Source: Anaerolineae bacterium (GTDB lineage: Bacteria; Chloroflexota; Anaerolineae; JAFGEY01). Taken from it: a DNA stretch of 5,633 nt. The notes below the pieces were generated by a model that was given only the letters and a program-made list of their open reading frames with translations, was not told the origin of the DNA and searched no databases. The stretch is from NCBI GenBank assembly GCA_016931365.1, contig JAFGEY010000385.1, positions 1-5,633 of the forward strand, in the 5' to 3' direction. Made by a program: the position numbers and the translations under genes. Positions 5,556 through 5,633 of the stretch are shown here, piece by piece; position 1 is the first letter of the stretch; every line of letters starts with the position of its first letter.

Positions 5556-5633
5556 TCAATCCTTGGCCATAAAATTGAGCAGGCTCATTGGCGTATTCAA
5601 AAAAGCGCGCACATAGCGCTCGGTGACGACGGG
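5556..5633 (-). CDS. 3' end of an unidentified gene (partial)
   Basis: Reading the minus strand from the right edge, a frame is open for 25 codons and closes with TGA at 5558-5556. Its last residues include ERYVRAFLNTP and end MSLLNFMAKD. Tight coupling to the RidA-family gene (stop to ATG gap of five bases), composition like normal protein, and no other explanation for this end all support a real C-terminus. Rid-family genes often sit beside amino-acid or amine catabolism genes, but the tail is too short to assign a family. Confidence 0.6.
   Translation of the reverse strand, partial: PVVTERYVRAFLNTPMSLLNFMAKD
5560..5564 (-). promoter_or_regulatory. ribosome binding site deciding the RidA-family start
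   Basis: AAGGA on the minus strand (complement of 5560-5564) stands nine bases before the ATG at 5550-5548. It lies inside the last codons of the upstream gene, as expected for translationally coupled genes, and rules against the TTG at 5559. Confidence 0.6.

Noticed and set aside
5167..5616. 149-codon plus-strand frame opposite the RidA-family gene
   Set aside because: The minus strand encodes clear Rid-family motifs and the tail of an upstream gene; the plus-strand product resembles nothing and has no ribosome site.

Overview
The window (about 60% G+C by eye, strong G/C bias at third codon positions, ATG/GTG starts with short Shine-Dalgarno sites) is bacterial chromosome with tightly packed genes. 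No mobile element, CRISPR array, tRNA or rRNA was seen. The phylum cannot be proven from the sequence. The gene style, the TGCTAGAAT extended -10 and the 'GACTCGA' hairpin terminators would fit a Chloroflexota (Anaerolineae/Caldilineae-like) genome, but this is a low-confidence inference.

Layout. Positions 1-188 are a non-coding left edge with a candidate extended -10 promoter. They may also hold the first codons of a divergent minus-strand gene. Positions 189-3905 form a compact three-gene plus-strand operon with gaps of 12 and 18 nt: (1) a membrane-anchored PKD + CotH-kinase-like protein, (2) a signal-peptide protein joining an extracytoplasmic LamG/jelly-roll-like domain to a DUF4956 membrane domain, and (3) a stand-alone VTC-type (SPX-less) polyphosphate polymerase domain. 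A 14-bp perfect inverted repeat ends this operon. A promoter (TTGCCC-17-TAGAAT) then drives a monocistronic extended SDR/NAD-dependent epimerase-dehydratase gene at 4030-5079. A probably bidirectional terminator at about 5108-5140 separates it from a convergent minus-strand operon. That operon contains a RidA-family protein (5164-5550) preceded by the last 25 codons of an unidentified gene that runs off the right edge.

How the genes may work together. The most interesting part is the CotH / DUF4956 / VTC operon. The VTC protein keeps the basic and acidic tunnel residues expected for polymerising ATP gamma-phosphate into polyphosphate, but it has no membrane segment. The DUF4956 protein supplies a membrane domain with an external sensor- or binding-like domain, and the CotH protein presents a kinase-like domain outside the cell. 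A reasonable hypothesis is a surface-associated polyphosphate or phosphotransfer system: cytoplasmic synthesis, membrane translocation or regulation through DUF4956, and extracytoplasmic use by CotH. The domain assignments are fairly secure; the joint function is inference. The SDR and RidA genes look like ordinary metabolic genes unrelated to this operon.
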